DNA of 64,000 bases from Actinomadura rifamycini DSM 43936 (lineage in GTDB: Bacteria; Actinomycetota; Actinomycetes; Streptosporangiales; Streptosporangiaceae), in assembly GCF_000425065.1 (NCBI RefSeq), contig NZ_AULB01000012.1, positions 1-64,000 on the forward strand, given 5' to 3'. The position numbers were made by a program, and so were the translations under genes. Positions 1-12,289 of this stretch are shown here, one piece after another (the first letter of the stretch is position 1; the number at the start of each line of letters is the position of its first letter). The notes below the pieces were generated by a model. It was not told the origin of the DNA and did not search any database. It saw only the letters and a program-made list of their open reading frames with translations.

Positions 1-30
1 TGTTCTGTCTCGTGAGGTTGGGAACGCGGC
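1..30. repeat. Left terminal inverted repeat of the IS
   Basis: The first 30 bases pair with the reverse complement of 1081-1110, with about seven mismatches clustered in the outer 21 bases. They also encode the last residues of the transposase read on the minus strand. Confidence 0.8.
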
Positions 31-994
31 TGGCTGGTGGGAGGCCGCCGAGTGCGGTGTGGCCGCGGTGGTGATTGTAGGTGTGCAGCCACCGCGGGAG
101 TGCTCGGCGGCGTTCGGTCTCTGACCGGTAGGGCCGGTGGTAGGCCCATTCGTCGAGCAGGGTGCGGTTGTAGCGTTCGACCTTGCCGTTGGTCTGAGGC
201 CGGTAGGGACGGGTTCGTTTGTGCGTGACGCCGGCCGTGGTCAGGGTGTCGTGCCACAGGCGTGATCGGTAGCACGATCCGTTGTCGGTCAGGACGCGCC
301 GCACGGTGATCCCGGCTCGGGTGAAGAACGCCTGCGCCCGCTGCCAGAACGCTGCCGCCGTCTCCTTGGTCTCGTCGGACAGGATTTCGGTGTAGGCCAG
401 GCGGGAGTGGTCGTCGACGGCGTTGTGCAGGTAGCCGTAGCCCAGGTTGGGGCGCCCGCCGGTGGTGCGGGGCCGGTGCGGGTCGCGGTGGGCCGAGGAG
501 TTGCGGCCGCCGGCGGCGCGGCCGTGGGTTTTGTGGCCGCCGCCGTCGGGGATGTTGCCGAGTTTCTTGATGTCGACGTGCACCAGGTCGCCGGGCGCGT
601 CGTGCTCGTAGCGGCGGACGGTGCGGCCGGTGGCGCGGTCCAGGTGGGCCAGGCGGGGCATGCCGTGGCGGGTCAGGACCCGGTGCACGGTGGCGGGGTT
701 GAGGCCGAGCAGGTAGGCGATGCGGGCCGGTCCCCAGCGGCGCAGCACCCGGACCTTGATGATGCGCCGCTCGGTGCGGGCAGGGGTCCGGCGCGGGCTG
801 CGGCGGGGCCGGGAGGACCGGTCGGCCATGCCCGCCTCGCCCAGTTCCCGGTACCGGGTCGCCCACCGCTGTGCGGTGCTCACCGAGACCTGGAACCGTT
901 CGGCGGCCCGACGCAGCGGCCACCCGTCGGTGACCACGCATCGGGCCAGGCGCAGACGTCCGGTCTCGGTCAGCGGGGCGTTACGGTGGGGCAT
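1..994 (-). CDS. IS481-family DDE transposase (stop codon outside the window)
   Basis: A minus-strand frame runs open from the ATG at 994 to the window edge, about 331 codons. The first ~60 residues form a helix-turn-helix (VSVSTAQRWATRYRELG), followed by a second HTH-like stretch (IAYLLGLNPATVHRVL). The integrase core has the catalytic Asp in LVHVDIKKLG, a second in RVLTDNGSCY, and the Glu in TNGKVERYNRTL. The C-terminal HRGHTALGG motif is typical of the family. The protein cuts and rejoins DNA at the IS ends. The IS itself carries no stop codon after the final AAC-A; an adjoining NCTAGN target copy would supply AGC-TAG. The start follows an AGGAGG-like sequence. Confidence 0.9.
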   Translation of the reverse strand, partial: MPHRNAPLTETGRLRLARCVVTDGWPLRRAAERFQVSVSTAQRWATRYRELGEAGMADRSSRPRRSPRRTPARTERRIIKVRVLRRWGPARIAYLLGLNPATVHRVLTRHGMPRLAHLDRATGRTVRRYEHDAPGDLVHVDIKKLGNIPDGGGHKTHGRAAGGRNSSAHRDPHRPRTTGGRPNLGYGYLHNAVDDHSRLAYTEILSDETKETAAAFWQRAQAFFTRAGITVRRVLTDNGSCYRSRLWHDTLTTAGVTHKRTRPYRPQTNGKVERYNRTLLDEWAYHRPYRSETERRRALPRWLHTYNHHRGHTALGGLPPASRVPNLTRQN

Positions 995-1080
995 GAGGGC
1001 CTCCTGGGGGTCGGTGCAGATGTCGCAATCCACACCGAACCCGGAGGCCCTCCCTCACTTCAAGATCATCCGACCGTGCC

Positions 1081-1110
1081 GCCGCGTTCGCAACCTCCAT
1101 GGTCAGTACA
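1081..1110. repeat. Right terminal inverted repeat of the IS
   Basis: Reads TGTACTGACC inward from 1110 and pairs with bases 1-30. It lies upstream of the transposase start. Confidence 0.8.
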
Positions 1111-1116
1111 GCTAGG
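1111..1116. other. Probable IS481 target site (GCTAGG)
   Basis: GCTAGG directly follows the right IS end and matches the NCTAGN consensus known for IS481 insertion. On the minus strand its TAG at 1114-1112 is the stop codon of the prepilin peptidase, so insertion occurred exactly at that gene's end without destroying it. The partner copy needed to prove a duplication is off the left edge. Confidence 0.65.
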
Positions 1117-1726
1117 CGAGGACCGCGGCGCCGAGCGCGCCGGCCAGCATGTACGGGCCGTAGGCGAACTCGCGCCGCAGGCTGCGGCGGACGACCATGA
1201 CGGCGACGTTCAGCACGCCGCTGAGCAGGTACGTCAGCAGGACCGCCGCGAGCCAGGTCTCCAGCCCGAACCAGCCGAGGCACAGGCCGAGGACGCCCGC
1301 GAGCTTGACGTCGCCGAGGCCCAGCCAGGACGGCTTCACGAACGCCGGCACCGCGTACAGCAGGAACAGGCCCGCCATCCCCGCGAGCGCCTGCGCGAAG
1401 TGGCGCGTCCCGTCCGCGGTGAACGGCGCCGCGGCGGCGAGGAGCGTCGGCACGATCGCGTACGACGGGAGCGTGAAGCCGTCCGGCAGCCGCTTGACGT
1501 GCACGTCGACGAACGCCAGCAGCGTCCCGACCAGCGCGACGTAGAGGAGCGCGGGCAGGACGGGTTCGAGCCCGACGGCGAACCCCAGCACACCGAACAC
1601 GAGGGCCGTGACCGCGCCGACGGCCGTCCGGTCCCCGTCGGGGACGTCGCCGACGTACGGTTCCGCCAGCGGTGCGAGGAGCCGGCCGGCGACGAACCCC
1701 AGCGGCACCAACGCCAACGCGATCAT
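1112..1726 (-). CDS. A24-family prepilin peptidase
   Basis: A 204-residue membrane protein, almost entirely hydrophobic helices. The two aspartates of the aspartic prepilin peptidase family are visible: Asp74 in FVDVHVKRLPD and Asp139 in GLGDVK. Such enzymes cleave the short leader of type IV pilin-like (Tad/Flp) precursors at the cytoplasmic membrane. It corresponds to the single-domain actinobacterial type without the N-methylase zinc domain. The ATG at 1726 is preferred because GAGGG precedes it and the hydrophobic segment begins at once; the upstream extension is Arg/Gly-rich and not protein-like. No pilin or Tad assembly gene is present in this window, so its substrate is unknown. Its stop codon lies in the IS target. 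Confidence 0.8.
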   Translation of the reverse strand: MIALALVPLGFVAGRLLAPLAEPYVGDVPDGDRTAVGAVTALVFGVLGFAVGLEPVLPALLYVALVGTLLAFVDVHVKRLPDGFTLPSYAIVPTLLAAAAPFTADGTRHFAQALAGMAGLFLLYAVPAFVKPSWLGLGDVKLAGVLGLCLGWFGLETWLAAVLLTYLLSGVLNVAVMVVRRSLRREFAYGPYMLAGALGAAVLA

Positions 1727-2064
1727 CGACCCTCGCCCCGATCCGCCGAGTGAAGCCTTCCGGAACGATAGCCAACCGGGTCGGACGGGCGAGCCGAGTT
1801 CGCGCACGGCGCCGTCGGCGCGGGCGCCGTCCGACGTTCCGAAACGACGGCCGAACGGCACCGGCCTCACCACTCGGTGACAGTACTGACCCGTTGACGC
1901 ACGAACGTGTCGTCCCGGCGGGCACCCAGTCCGCGTTGCCCCCGCACTGACCGGGCACGGGCGAGCCGCGGCTTCGTCGAACGGTGCGGGTCGGTCACGG
2001 CGCGGGGAGGCGCGCAGGCTTTAGAGTCTCCCCTGTAGGCGGCTCAACACTGGAGACGACGGCG
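1727..2064. promoter_or_regulatory. Divergent intergenic region between the peptidase and the kinase operon
   Basis: This 338-base gap separates divergently transcribed genes and should hold both promoters. A TAGAGT hexamer at 2022-2027 is a reasonable -10 for the plus-strand operon, placing the transcript start about 30 bases before the ATG at 2065, but no convincing -35 is visible. A GC-rich inverted repeat (ACGGCGCC/GGCGCCGT) lies near 1806-1832. I see no gene. Confidence 0.35.
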
Positions 2065-2646
2065 ATGACGCACCCCTCGGACCCCGGCCAGCCAGCGCGC
2101 CCGCCCGCGGGCGGGCAGCCCCCGGGCGGCCCGTACGGTCCGCCGCCCCCGCCGCATCCCCAGCAGCAGCCGCCCCAGCAGCAGCAGCAGCCACCGCATC
2201 GCGGCACCGGCCCGATCCCGGTCCCCAACCCGCGCCCTCCGGCCGCTCCGCCGCCCGGCCAGGGCCAGCCCAACCCGAACCAGACGGGCCCGGGCCCGTA
2301 CACGACCGGCCCGCACCCGCAGGCGTGGGTTCCGCCCGAACGGACGGAGCCGGGGCTCCTGGGCTCGTTGTTCGATACGAACTTCAATGCTCTGGTGACG
2401 CCGAAGCTGATCAAGGCGTTCTACATCATGTCCCTTCTGCTGATCAGCGTTTCCGCCTTGATCATCGTGGCGCTCGGCCTCTGGGTCTTCCAGCTGCGCA
2501 ACGGCTGGCTGGTCGGCCTGCTGATCATGTGCAGCGCCCCGGTCGTGTGGTTCTTCGAGGCCATGCTGGCCCGCATCTTCATGGAAGCGATCATGACTCG
2601 CTTCAAGAGCGTCGAATACCTGCGGGTCATCAAGGACAAGAGCTAG
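2065..2646 (+). CDS. DUF4282 membrane protein with Pro/Gln-rich N-terminus
   Basis: A protein of 193 residues. The first ~95 residues are Pro/Gly/Gln-rich and probably disordered. The C-terminal part is a DUF4282-type domain beginning at a short GSLFD segment, with two membrane helices: one around IMSLLLISVSALIIVALGL and one around GWLVGLLIMCSAPVVWFF. DUF4282 proteins are membrane proteins of unknown function. The ATG at 2065 is chosen because GGAGA precedes it at suitable spacing; a frame extension upstream is not conserved-looking. It is first in the operon, only 12 bases before the kinase start, so it may anchor or modulate that complex at the membrane (inference). A similar Pro/Gln-rich style recurs in the operon's last protein. 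Confidence 0.75.
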   Translation: MTHPSDPGQPARPPAGGQPPGGPYGPPPPPHPQQQPPQQQQQPPHRGTGPIPVPNPRPPAAPPPGQGQPNPNQTGPGPYTTGPHPQAWVPPERTEPGLLGSLFDTNFNALVTPKLIKAFYIMSLLLISVSALIIVALGLWVFQLRNGWLVGLLIMCSAPVVWFFEAMLARIFMEAIMTRFKSVEYLRVIKDKS

Positions 2647-2658
2647 CCGGGGCTGTCA

Positions 2659-5033
<2,375 letters not shown>

Positions 5034-5037
<4 letters not shown>

Positions 5038-6161
5038 GCAGCGGAGTCGAGGCCGACATCGCGCTGGACGCGGCGGTCGTGCTGAGCCTGGGGCTGAACC
5101 GGGTGCTGGGCCGCGGCGCGGGCCTGGCCGGGCGCGGCGCGGAGGCGCTGGCCGCGCTGGCGGAGGGACGCGCGGAGGCGCGGGCGGCGGCGCTCGCCGA
5201 GGTGGAGACGCAGGAGCGGGCGCTGCGCGAGGTGGTCGAGCGCAACGCGCGCATCGCCGCGCTCGCGGAGACCCGCGACCGGCTCGGCGCGGCGCTCGAC
5301 CTGCCGGCGCCGCTGGCGCCGGACGAGCGTCCCGCGGCGGAGCTGACGGCGTGGTGCGCGGCGGCCGACCGGGCCCTGGACGACGCCGAGCGGGCGCTGT
5401 CGGACCGGCTGGCCGCCGAGGTCACCGCGCAGATCTTCGCCGCGCCGCCCGAGACCCCCGCCGGGGACGCCGAGCCGCGGGAGTCCGTCCCGGAGGACGG
5501 CGCCGCGGACGTGCGGCGCACGCTCGCCCGGGTGATGGCGCGGCTGCTGCCCGATGCCGGGCCGGCCGAGCGGGACGCGGTCGCGGACGCGGCGCGGCTG
5601 CTGGCGGACACCGCGACCGCCGCGGAGGCCGAGGCCGTCCTGCAGGAGGTGCGGCTGCGGATCCAGGACGCCAACCGCCGCACGCGGGAGCTGCGGGAGG
5701 CGGCGCGGCGGCGGGCGGCGGAGGCGGACGCCGCCGCGCAGGCGGAGGCCGAGCGCCGGTACGTGCTCGACTCGATCACCGCGGCGTTCGAGGACCTCGG
5801 GTACGAGGTGGAGGGCGGGTTCGAGACGCTCACGGCGTCCGACGGCACGATGGTCCTGACGAAGGGCGCCTGGCCGGACCACAGCGTCCGGATGCGGGTG
5901 GACGACGCGCAGGTGCGGGCGTCGATGATGCGGGAGCGGCCCGCGGAGAGCGAGGACGACCGGCGGGTCGACGCGGAGCGGGAGGCCGAGTGGTGCGCGG
6001 CGTTCGAGGCGGCGCGGGCCCGGCTGGCGGAGGCCGGGATCCGGTCCGACGTGGGTTGGCGGCTCGACCCGGGGGTCCGCGAACTGCCGGTGACGGCCGA
6101 GTCACGGCACACTAGGGGGCGTGCCGAGCGGCGGGAGCGCCGCCGCTCGCACGGCCAGTGA
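5034..6161 (+). CDS. Unrecognised coiled-coil protein of the kinase operon
   Basis: 375 residues from an ATG that overlaps the kinase stop by four bases, so translation is probably coupled. I do not recognise the family. Residues ~35-95 and ~190-245 are Ala/Glu/Arg-rich with heptad-like spacing, suggesting two coiled coils around an acidic linker. After them is a compact, less biased segment (about 245-360) starting RRYVLDSITAAFEDLGYEVE and containing DGTMVLTKGAWPDHSV, which looks like a small alpha/beta domain. There is no signal peptide or membrane helix, so it is probably cytoplasmic. Position between kinase and AAA+ ATPase suggests an adaptor or substrate (inference). The final ~15 residues are Arg-rich. 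Confidence 0.7.
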
Positions 6162-6211
6162 CGGCGCGCGGCGCCGAGTGACCGGTACGGAAGCGGAGTG
6201 GAGCGGGCCTG

Positions 6212-8128
6212 ATGAGCATTGATTCGCCGACGCTGGGCGGACGGTTGCAGGGCTGGCCGCCGTTCATCCGCGAGCTGGACGCGACGCTGTCGGTGCATTC
6301 GCAGTACGTCCTGTCGGGCAACCTCTACGACAGCTTCCTCGCGCCGCCCGTGCAGGCGGGCGGCCCGGCGCGGCTGCTGCCGCTGCGCGACCTGCTGTGG
6401 GAGACGCTGCGGGCGAGCGGCGCGTCGTTCATGGTCGTGTACGACCCGGTGGACGGGCTGCAGGTCTGCCCGGACGACGGCGACGAGCTGTCGGACGAGG
6501 CGAAGCGGGCCGCCGAGCGGCTGATGGGGCGGCTGAAGGCCGACGACAAGCCCTCCCTGGAGGCGCTGACCCGGCACATGGCGGCGGTCGTGCGGCCGCA
6601 GGAGAACGTCCGCGCCGCGTTCGTGATCGACTCGGCGTCGCGGATCGCGCGGACGCCGACCGACCTGGAGCCCGCCGAGCGCGACTTCTTCCGGTTCAGC
6701 GCGAAGCTGTCGCGGACGGCCCGTCCGGTGCGGGTGGTCGGGGCGCGGCCGAAGCCGCTGTACAACCCGGTGGTGTGGCTGGTGGAGCGGCCGGGCGACC
6801 TGCCGCCGTGGATGACCACCGACAACGAGACGATCCGGGAGATCACGATCCCGCGCCCGCACCTGGGCGACCGGCAGGAGACGGCGCGGCTGCTGGCGCG
6901 CGCGTTCGGGGTGAGCGACGTCGGCGCGGACCAGGCCGCCGCGGACGCGTGCGACGCGTTCGCCGAGCAGGCCGACGGGCTCACCCTCCAGTCGATGATC
7001 GAGGTGACGCGGCTGGCGAAGGAGCGCAACGTCGACCTGGCGGACCTGCCGGACGCCGTCCGCACCTACAAGCTCGGGGTGCTCGACAACCCGTGGAGCC
7101 GCGGGCACCTGCGGCGCCGGGTGCTGGAGGGCGAGAAGCGGGTCCCCGAGCGGGTGATCGGGCAGCCGCAGGCGGTGACGAAGACGCTCGACATCCTCAA
7201 GCGGGCGGTGCTGGGGCTGTCGGGGGCGCAGGCGACCCGCTCGGGGAGCCGTCCGCGGGGCGTGCTGTTCTTCGCGGGCCCGACCGGCACCGGCAAGACG
7301 GAGCTGGCGAAGGCGGTCACCGAGCTGATCTTCGGGGACGAGTCGGCCTACCTGCGGTTCGACATGAGCGAGTTCTCCGGCGAGGGGTCGGGCGACCGGC
7401 TGATCGGGGCGCCGCCGGGCTACGTGGGGCACGAGGCGGGCGGCGAGCTGACGAACGCGGTCCGCGAGGACCCGTTCCGGGTGATGCTGTTCGACGAGAT
7501 CGAGAAGGCGCACCCGCGGATCCTCGACAAGTTCCTGCAGATCCTCGAGGACGGGCGGCTCACCGACGGCCGCGGCAACACCGTCCACTTCTCCGAGTCG
7601 ATCCTGATCTTCACCTCGAACCTCGGGATGTACGTGCCGGGCCGCGACCTGACGACGCCCGGCGGCGCGGCGTACGCGACGGCCAACCGTGTGCAGAACA
7701 TCACTCCGGGGATGTCGTACGACGAGGTCGCGCAGCGCATCAAGGCGGCGGTCGCCGAGCACTTCACCGAGGTGCTGAACCGGCCGGAGCTGCTGAACCG
7801 GTTCGGCGACAACATCGTCGTGTTCGACTTCATCTCCGCCGACGCCGCGCACCAGATCTTCGACCTGCAGTTCGCGAACATCTGCAAGCGCGTGTCGGAG
7901 GAGCACCGGCTCGACCTGACGATGGAGGACGACGCGCTGGAGACGCTGCGGGGCTGGTGCACGGCCGAGCTCGACAGCGGCGGGCGCGGCATCGGGATGG
8001 CGCTGGAGTCCTACTTCGTCAACCCGCTGGCGCGCGCGCTGTTCGACCGCGAGCTCGTCCCCGACGAGCCCGTCACCGTGTCCGGGATACGCCGGGAGGG
8101 CAGTATCGTGCATCTGGACCTCCTGTGA
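6212..8128 (+). CDS. AAA+ ATPase, ClpB/ClpA D2-like, with degenerate N-terminal half
   Basis: 638 residues; GGAG precedes the ATG at 6212. The C-terminal half is a Clp/Hsp100 second-ring AAA+ module: Walker A GPTGTGKTE near residues 357-365, Walker B VMLFDEIEKAHP near 424-435, a sensor-like FTSNLG, and a NRPELLNRFG motif, then a small C-terminal subdomain. The N-terminal half (1-300) has the rhythm of a P-loop ATPase, with a Walker-B-like AAFVIDSASRIA and a sensor-like VWLVERPGD, but no visible P-loop lysine. The family normally unfolds or remodels proteins as a ring. No ClpP-binding loop was identified, so remodelling rather than degradation is more likely. The stop overlaps the next start (GTGA). 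Confidence 0.85.
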   Translation: MSIDSPTLGGRLQGWPPFIRELDATLSVHSQYVLSGNLYDSFLAPPVQAGGPARLLPLRDLLWETLRASGASFMVVYDPVDGLQVCPDDGDELSDEAKRAAERLMGRLKADDKPSLEALTRHMAAVVRPQENVRAAFVIDSASRIARTPTDLEPAERDFFRFSAKLSRTARPVRVVGARPKPLYNPVVWLVERPGDLPPWMTTDNETIREITIPRPHLGDRQETARLLARAFGVSDVGADQAAADACDAFAEQADGLTLQSMIEVTRLAKERNVDLADLPDAVRTYKLGVLDNPWSRGHLRRRVLEGEKRVPERVIGQPQAVTKTLDILKRAVLGLSGAQATRSGSRPRGVLFFAGPTGTGKTELAKAVTELIFGDESAYLRFDMSEFSGEGSGDRLIGAPPGYVGHEAGGELTNAVREDPFRVMLFDEIEKAHPRILDKFLQILEDGRLTDGRGNTVHFSESILIFTSNLGMYVPGRDLTTPGGAAYATANRVQNITPGMSYDEVAQRIKAAVAEHFTEVLNRPELLNRFGDNIVVFDFISADAAHQIFDLQFANICKRVSEEHRLDLTMEDDALETLRGWCTAELDSGGRGIGMALESYFVNPLARALFDRELVPDEPVTVSGIRREGSIVHLDLL

Positions 8129-8856
8129 CGGGCGGCGGCGCCTCACCTTCGCTGCTGCTCGCCAAGGCGCACCATCCGGTGACCGCGCTCGGCCCCGGGA
8201 CCCGCGCCGGCATCTGGACGCAGGGCTGCACGCTGCACTGCCCCGGATGCCTGTCCCGGGACACCTGGGACGCCGATCCGGGCAAGGCGGTGCCGGTCGA
8301 GTCGGTCCTCGGCTGGCTGGCCTCGCTGCCCGGGCCGGTGGACGGGCTGACGGTCTCCGGCGGTGAACCGTTCCAGCAGCCGGCCGCGCTGGCCGCACTG
8401 CTGCGCGGGGTCCGCGCATGGCGGGACGCCCCCACGCGTGAGACGATTAGGTTCGACATATTGGTCTACAGCGGATATGTCTACTCTCGGCTCGCGAGGT
8501 CCCGCGAGTTTCGGGAGATCCTGGACATGTGCGACGCCGTGATCACGGGCCCATATGTCGACCGGCTCAACCCGAGGGGGCGAAACCCCGAGGGCGGCTC
8601 CCTACTCTGGAGGGGGTCGGCCAACCAGCGCGTCGTGCCGCTGTCGCCGCTCGGGCGGGAACGGTACGGGGCACTGGCCGACGACGGGAAGATCGAGGAA
8701 GGCGCTGGGCCCAGAGTGCAGGTGTCCGTGGACGAAGGGCCGGAGGGAAGGCGGGTGTACTACATCGGGATCCCGCGAAGGGGCGACATGGAGCACCTCA
8801 CGTCGAGGCTCGAACGCGCCGGAGTACGCTCGGGGGAAGTGTCATGGCGAGCTTGA
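8125..8856 (+). CDS. NrdG-like radical SAM / 4Fe-4S protein
   Basis: 243 residues from GTG at 8125, overlapping the ATPase stop. Cys35, Cys39 and Cys42 (CTLHCPGC) form the CX3CX2C motif that binds the 4Fe-4S cluster cleaving S-adenosylmethionine, and SGGEPFQQP is the usual SAM-contact motif after the first repeat. Short length and WTQGC context resemble the activating enzymes of glycyl-radical proteins (NrdG/PflA class). The C-terminal ~80 residues (from GPYVDRLNP) also match that group. No glycyl-radical enzyme lies nearby, so the target is more likely an operon partner or a small molecule (inference). It overlaps the FHA gene by 13 bases. Confidence 0.8.
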   Translation: MTGGGASPSLLLAKAHHPVTALGPGTRAGIWTQGCTLHCPGCLSRDTWDADPGKAVPVESVLGWLASLPGPVDGLTVSGGEPFQQPAALAALLRGVRAWRDAPTRETIRFDILVYSGYVYSRLARSREFREILDMCDAVITGPYVDRLNPRGRNPEGGSLLWRGSANQRVVPLSPLGRERYGALADDGKIEEGAGPRVQVSVDEGPEGRRVYYIGIPRRGDMEHLTSRLERAGVRSGEVSWRA

Positions 8857-10109
8857 ACTGTCCAGTCTGCGGTGAGCAGTCCCAGCCCGGGGATCTGGTC
8901 TGCATGAGCTGCGGCGCGAATCTGGCGCGAGCCGGGGGCGGGTCGCAGTACGGCGCGCCCCAGCACGGCGCTCCGCCGCACGGCGCGCCCCCGCAGGGCG
9001 CCCCTCAGCACGGCGGGCCGCCGCACGGCGCCCCGCAGTACCCGGACCAGTACCAGCAGGCACCCCAGCAGCAGGCGCCGCCGCAGCACCAGGCCCCCCA
9101 GGACCAATGGGGCGCACCGCAGCCGCAGGCCCCGCAGCAGGACCAGTGGGGGCCGCCGCAGCAGCAGGCGCCGCAGAACGACCAATGGGGCGCACCGCAG
9201 CAGCAAGCCCCCCAGAACGACCAGTGGGGGCCGCCGCAGCAGCAGGCCCCGCAGCAGGACCAGTGGGGGGCGCCCCAGCCGCAGGCGCCGCAGAACGACC
9301 AGTTCGGTCCGCCCGGCCCGCAGGGCGGCGGTCCCGGCGGGATGCAGGCGCCGCCGCAGCACCAGGCGCCGCAGAACGACCAGTGGGGGGCGCCCCAGCC
9401 GCAGGCCCCGCAGCAGGACCAGTGGGGCGCACCGCAGCCGCAGCAGCCGGGCCCGCCCGGCCAGGACCAGTTCGGTCCCCCGCAGGACCAGTACGGGCCG
9501 CCCCAGGACCAGTTCGGCCCGCCGCAGGACCAGTGGGGCGCGCCGCAGCCGCAGGCGCCGCAGCAGGACCAGTTCGGTCCGCCGCCGCAGCCGGACCACC
9601 GGCCGCCGATGCCGCCGCCGCACGGCCGGGAGCAGACGCTCCTGCCGCCGGAGCAGCAGCACGGCGGCCCGCACGGGGGTCCACCGCGCAGCGACAGCAC
9701 GGCGATGATGTGCCCGTACTGCGAGGCGGTCCTGTCCAGCCCGGGCGCCGCGCAGTGCGACCAGTGCCTCCGTCCGCTGCCCGGCGGCGGGCAGCAGGGC
9801 ACGCCCGTCCTGCGGGTGCAGTTCCCGACGGGCGAGCTGAAGGTGTCGGTGGGCCAGCACCTGGTGCTGGGCCGGGACGCCGGGCAGTCGCCGGTCGCGT
9901 CGACGTTCACGCAGTACGACAACGTGTCGCGGCGGCACTCGACCGTGTGGCTCGACCCGTCCGGGACGGCGTGGGTGCGCGACGAGGGCTCCACGAACGG
10001 GACGTTCGTCAACGGCGAGCGGCTCCCGCGCGGGGTCGAGGCGCCGCTGAAGAACGGCGACCAGCTCCGCCTGGCCGCCGACGTGACGGGCAACGTCCAA
10101 CTCAACTGA
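8844..10109 (+). CDS. Double zinc-ribbon, Gln/Pro-repeat, FHA-domain protein
   Basis: 421 residues from ATG 8844, preceded by GGGGGAAG. Cys6/Cys9/Cys20/Cys23 form an N-terminal zinc ribbon. Residues ~30-280 are a low-complexity region built from ~13-residue QAPQxDQWGxPQ units. A second ribbon begins at about Cys290 (CPYCE and CDQC). The C-terminal ~95 residues are an FHA domain with the hallmarks LGRD, VSRRHS and STNGTFVNG, which bind phosphothreonine. FHA proteins commonly partner Ser/Thr kinases, so the operon's own kinase at 2659 is the obvious writer. No membrane segment is seen. The long flexible linker could let the ends bind different partners. Confidence 0.88.
   Translation: MASLNCPVCGEQSQPGDLVCMSCGANLARAGGGSQYGAPQHGAPPHGAPPQGAPQHGGPPHGAPQYPDQYQQAPQQQAPPQHQAPQDQWGAPQPQAPQQDQWGPPQQQAPQNDQWGAPQQQAPQNDQWGPPQQQAPQQDQWGAPQPQAPQNDQFGPPGPQGGGPGGMQAPPQHQAPQNDQWGAPQPQAPQQDQWGAPQPQQPGPPGQDQFGPPQDQYGPPQDQFGPPQDQWGAPQPQAPQQDQFGPPPQPDHRPPMPPPHGREQTLLPPEQQHGGPHGGPPRSDSTAMMCPYCEAVLSSPGAAQCDQCLRPLPGGGQQGTPVLRVQFPTGELKVSVGQHLVLGRDAGQSPVASTFTQYDNVSRRHSTVWLDPSGTAWVRDEGSTNGTFVNGERLPRGVEAPLKNGDQLRLAADVTGNVQLN
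9090..9583 (+). repeat. In-frame Gln/Pro tandem repeats within the FHA gene
   Basis: Repeats of about 39 bases encode QAPQ(N/Q)DQ(W/F)G(A/P)PQ-type units. They are near-perfect in the first half and shorten to seven-residue QDQ(F/Y)GPP units later. The array is in frame and coding. Copy number is likely to vary between strains. Confidence 0.85.
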
Positions 10110-10144
10110 CGCCGACGACCGCCGGCGTCCGCACGGGCGACGGA

Positions 10145-10177
10145 AACGGCCCCCGGTTCCGCGAACCGGGGGCCGTT
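10145..10177. terminator. Bidirectional hairpin between the FHA gene and typA
   Basis: A 14-base stem (AACGGCCCCCGGTT and its complement) with a five-base loop sits between two convergent genes and is followed on the plus strand by TCCCTTTCCC. It probably terminates both transcripts. Confidence 0.75.
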
Positions 10178-10194
10178 CCCTTTCCCTGCTCGGG

Positions 10195-12048
<1,854 letters not shown>

Positions 12049-12207
12049 GCGGTCTCGCCTTGCGTGAGAGTTCGGGAGTCGCCGCAGACGCGCGGCCGTT
12101 CCATTCTACTTGCCGCTGTCCGCTTCCTGCCGTCCTCGCCGCGGTCTCCGCGCCCCGCGCACCGCCCCCGGCCGCGTGATCCGCACCACGCTCGACTTAA
12201 ACCTCGA

Positions 12208-12235
12208 TTGGCCATCTTTGCCTGATGTTTGTAAT
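12208..12235 (+). promoter_or_regulatory. Candidate promoter of the NlpC/P60 gene at 12290
   Basis: TTGGCC at 12208-12213 and TGTAAT at 12230-12235 are separated by 16 bases and lie in an unusually AT-rich patch. The predicted transcript start is near 12242, about 48 bases before the TTG start codon. Confidence 0.4.
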
Positions 12236-12289
12236 CTCCCGATGATCCGGCCGTCGAGAACCGGCCGTCGACGAGAGGAGACCCCGGCC

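Larger units (their letters stand above)
1..1110 (-). mobile_element. IS481-family insertion sequence, apparently complete
   Basis: An element of 1110 bp is bounded by imperfect terminal inverted repeats. Bases 1-30 match the reverse complement of 1081-1110 at about 23 of 30 positions, both ends beginning TGT and ending with the shared AACGCGGC. It carries one transposase gene on the minus strand. The right end abuts GCTAGG at 1111-1116, which fits the NCTAGN target known for IS481. The left end is base 1 itself, so the second target copy lies outside the window. Starting exactly at an IS terminus suggests a contig broken at a repeated element. Confidence 0.85.

Noticed and set aside
9090-9583. 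Regular repeats that could suggest a CRISPR array
   Set aside because: The repeats are in frame, contiguous without unique spacers, and encode a protein linker.
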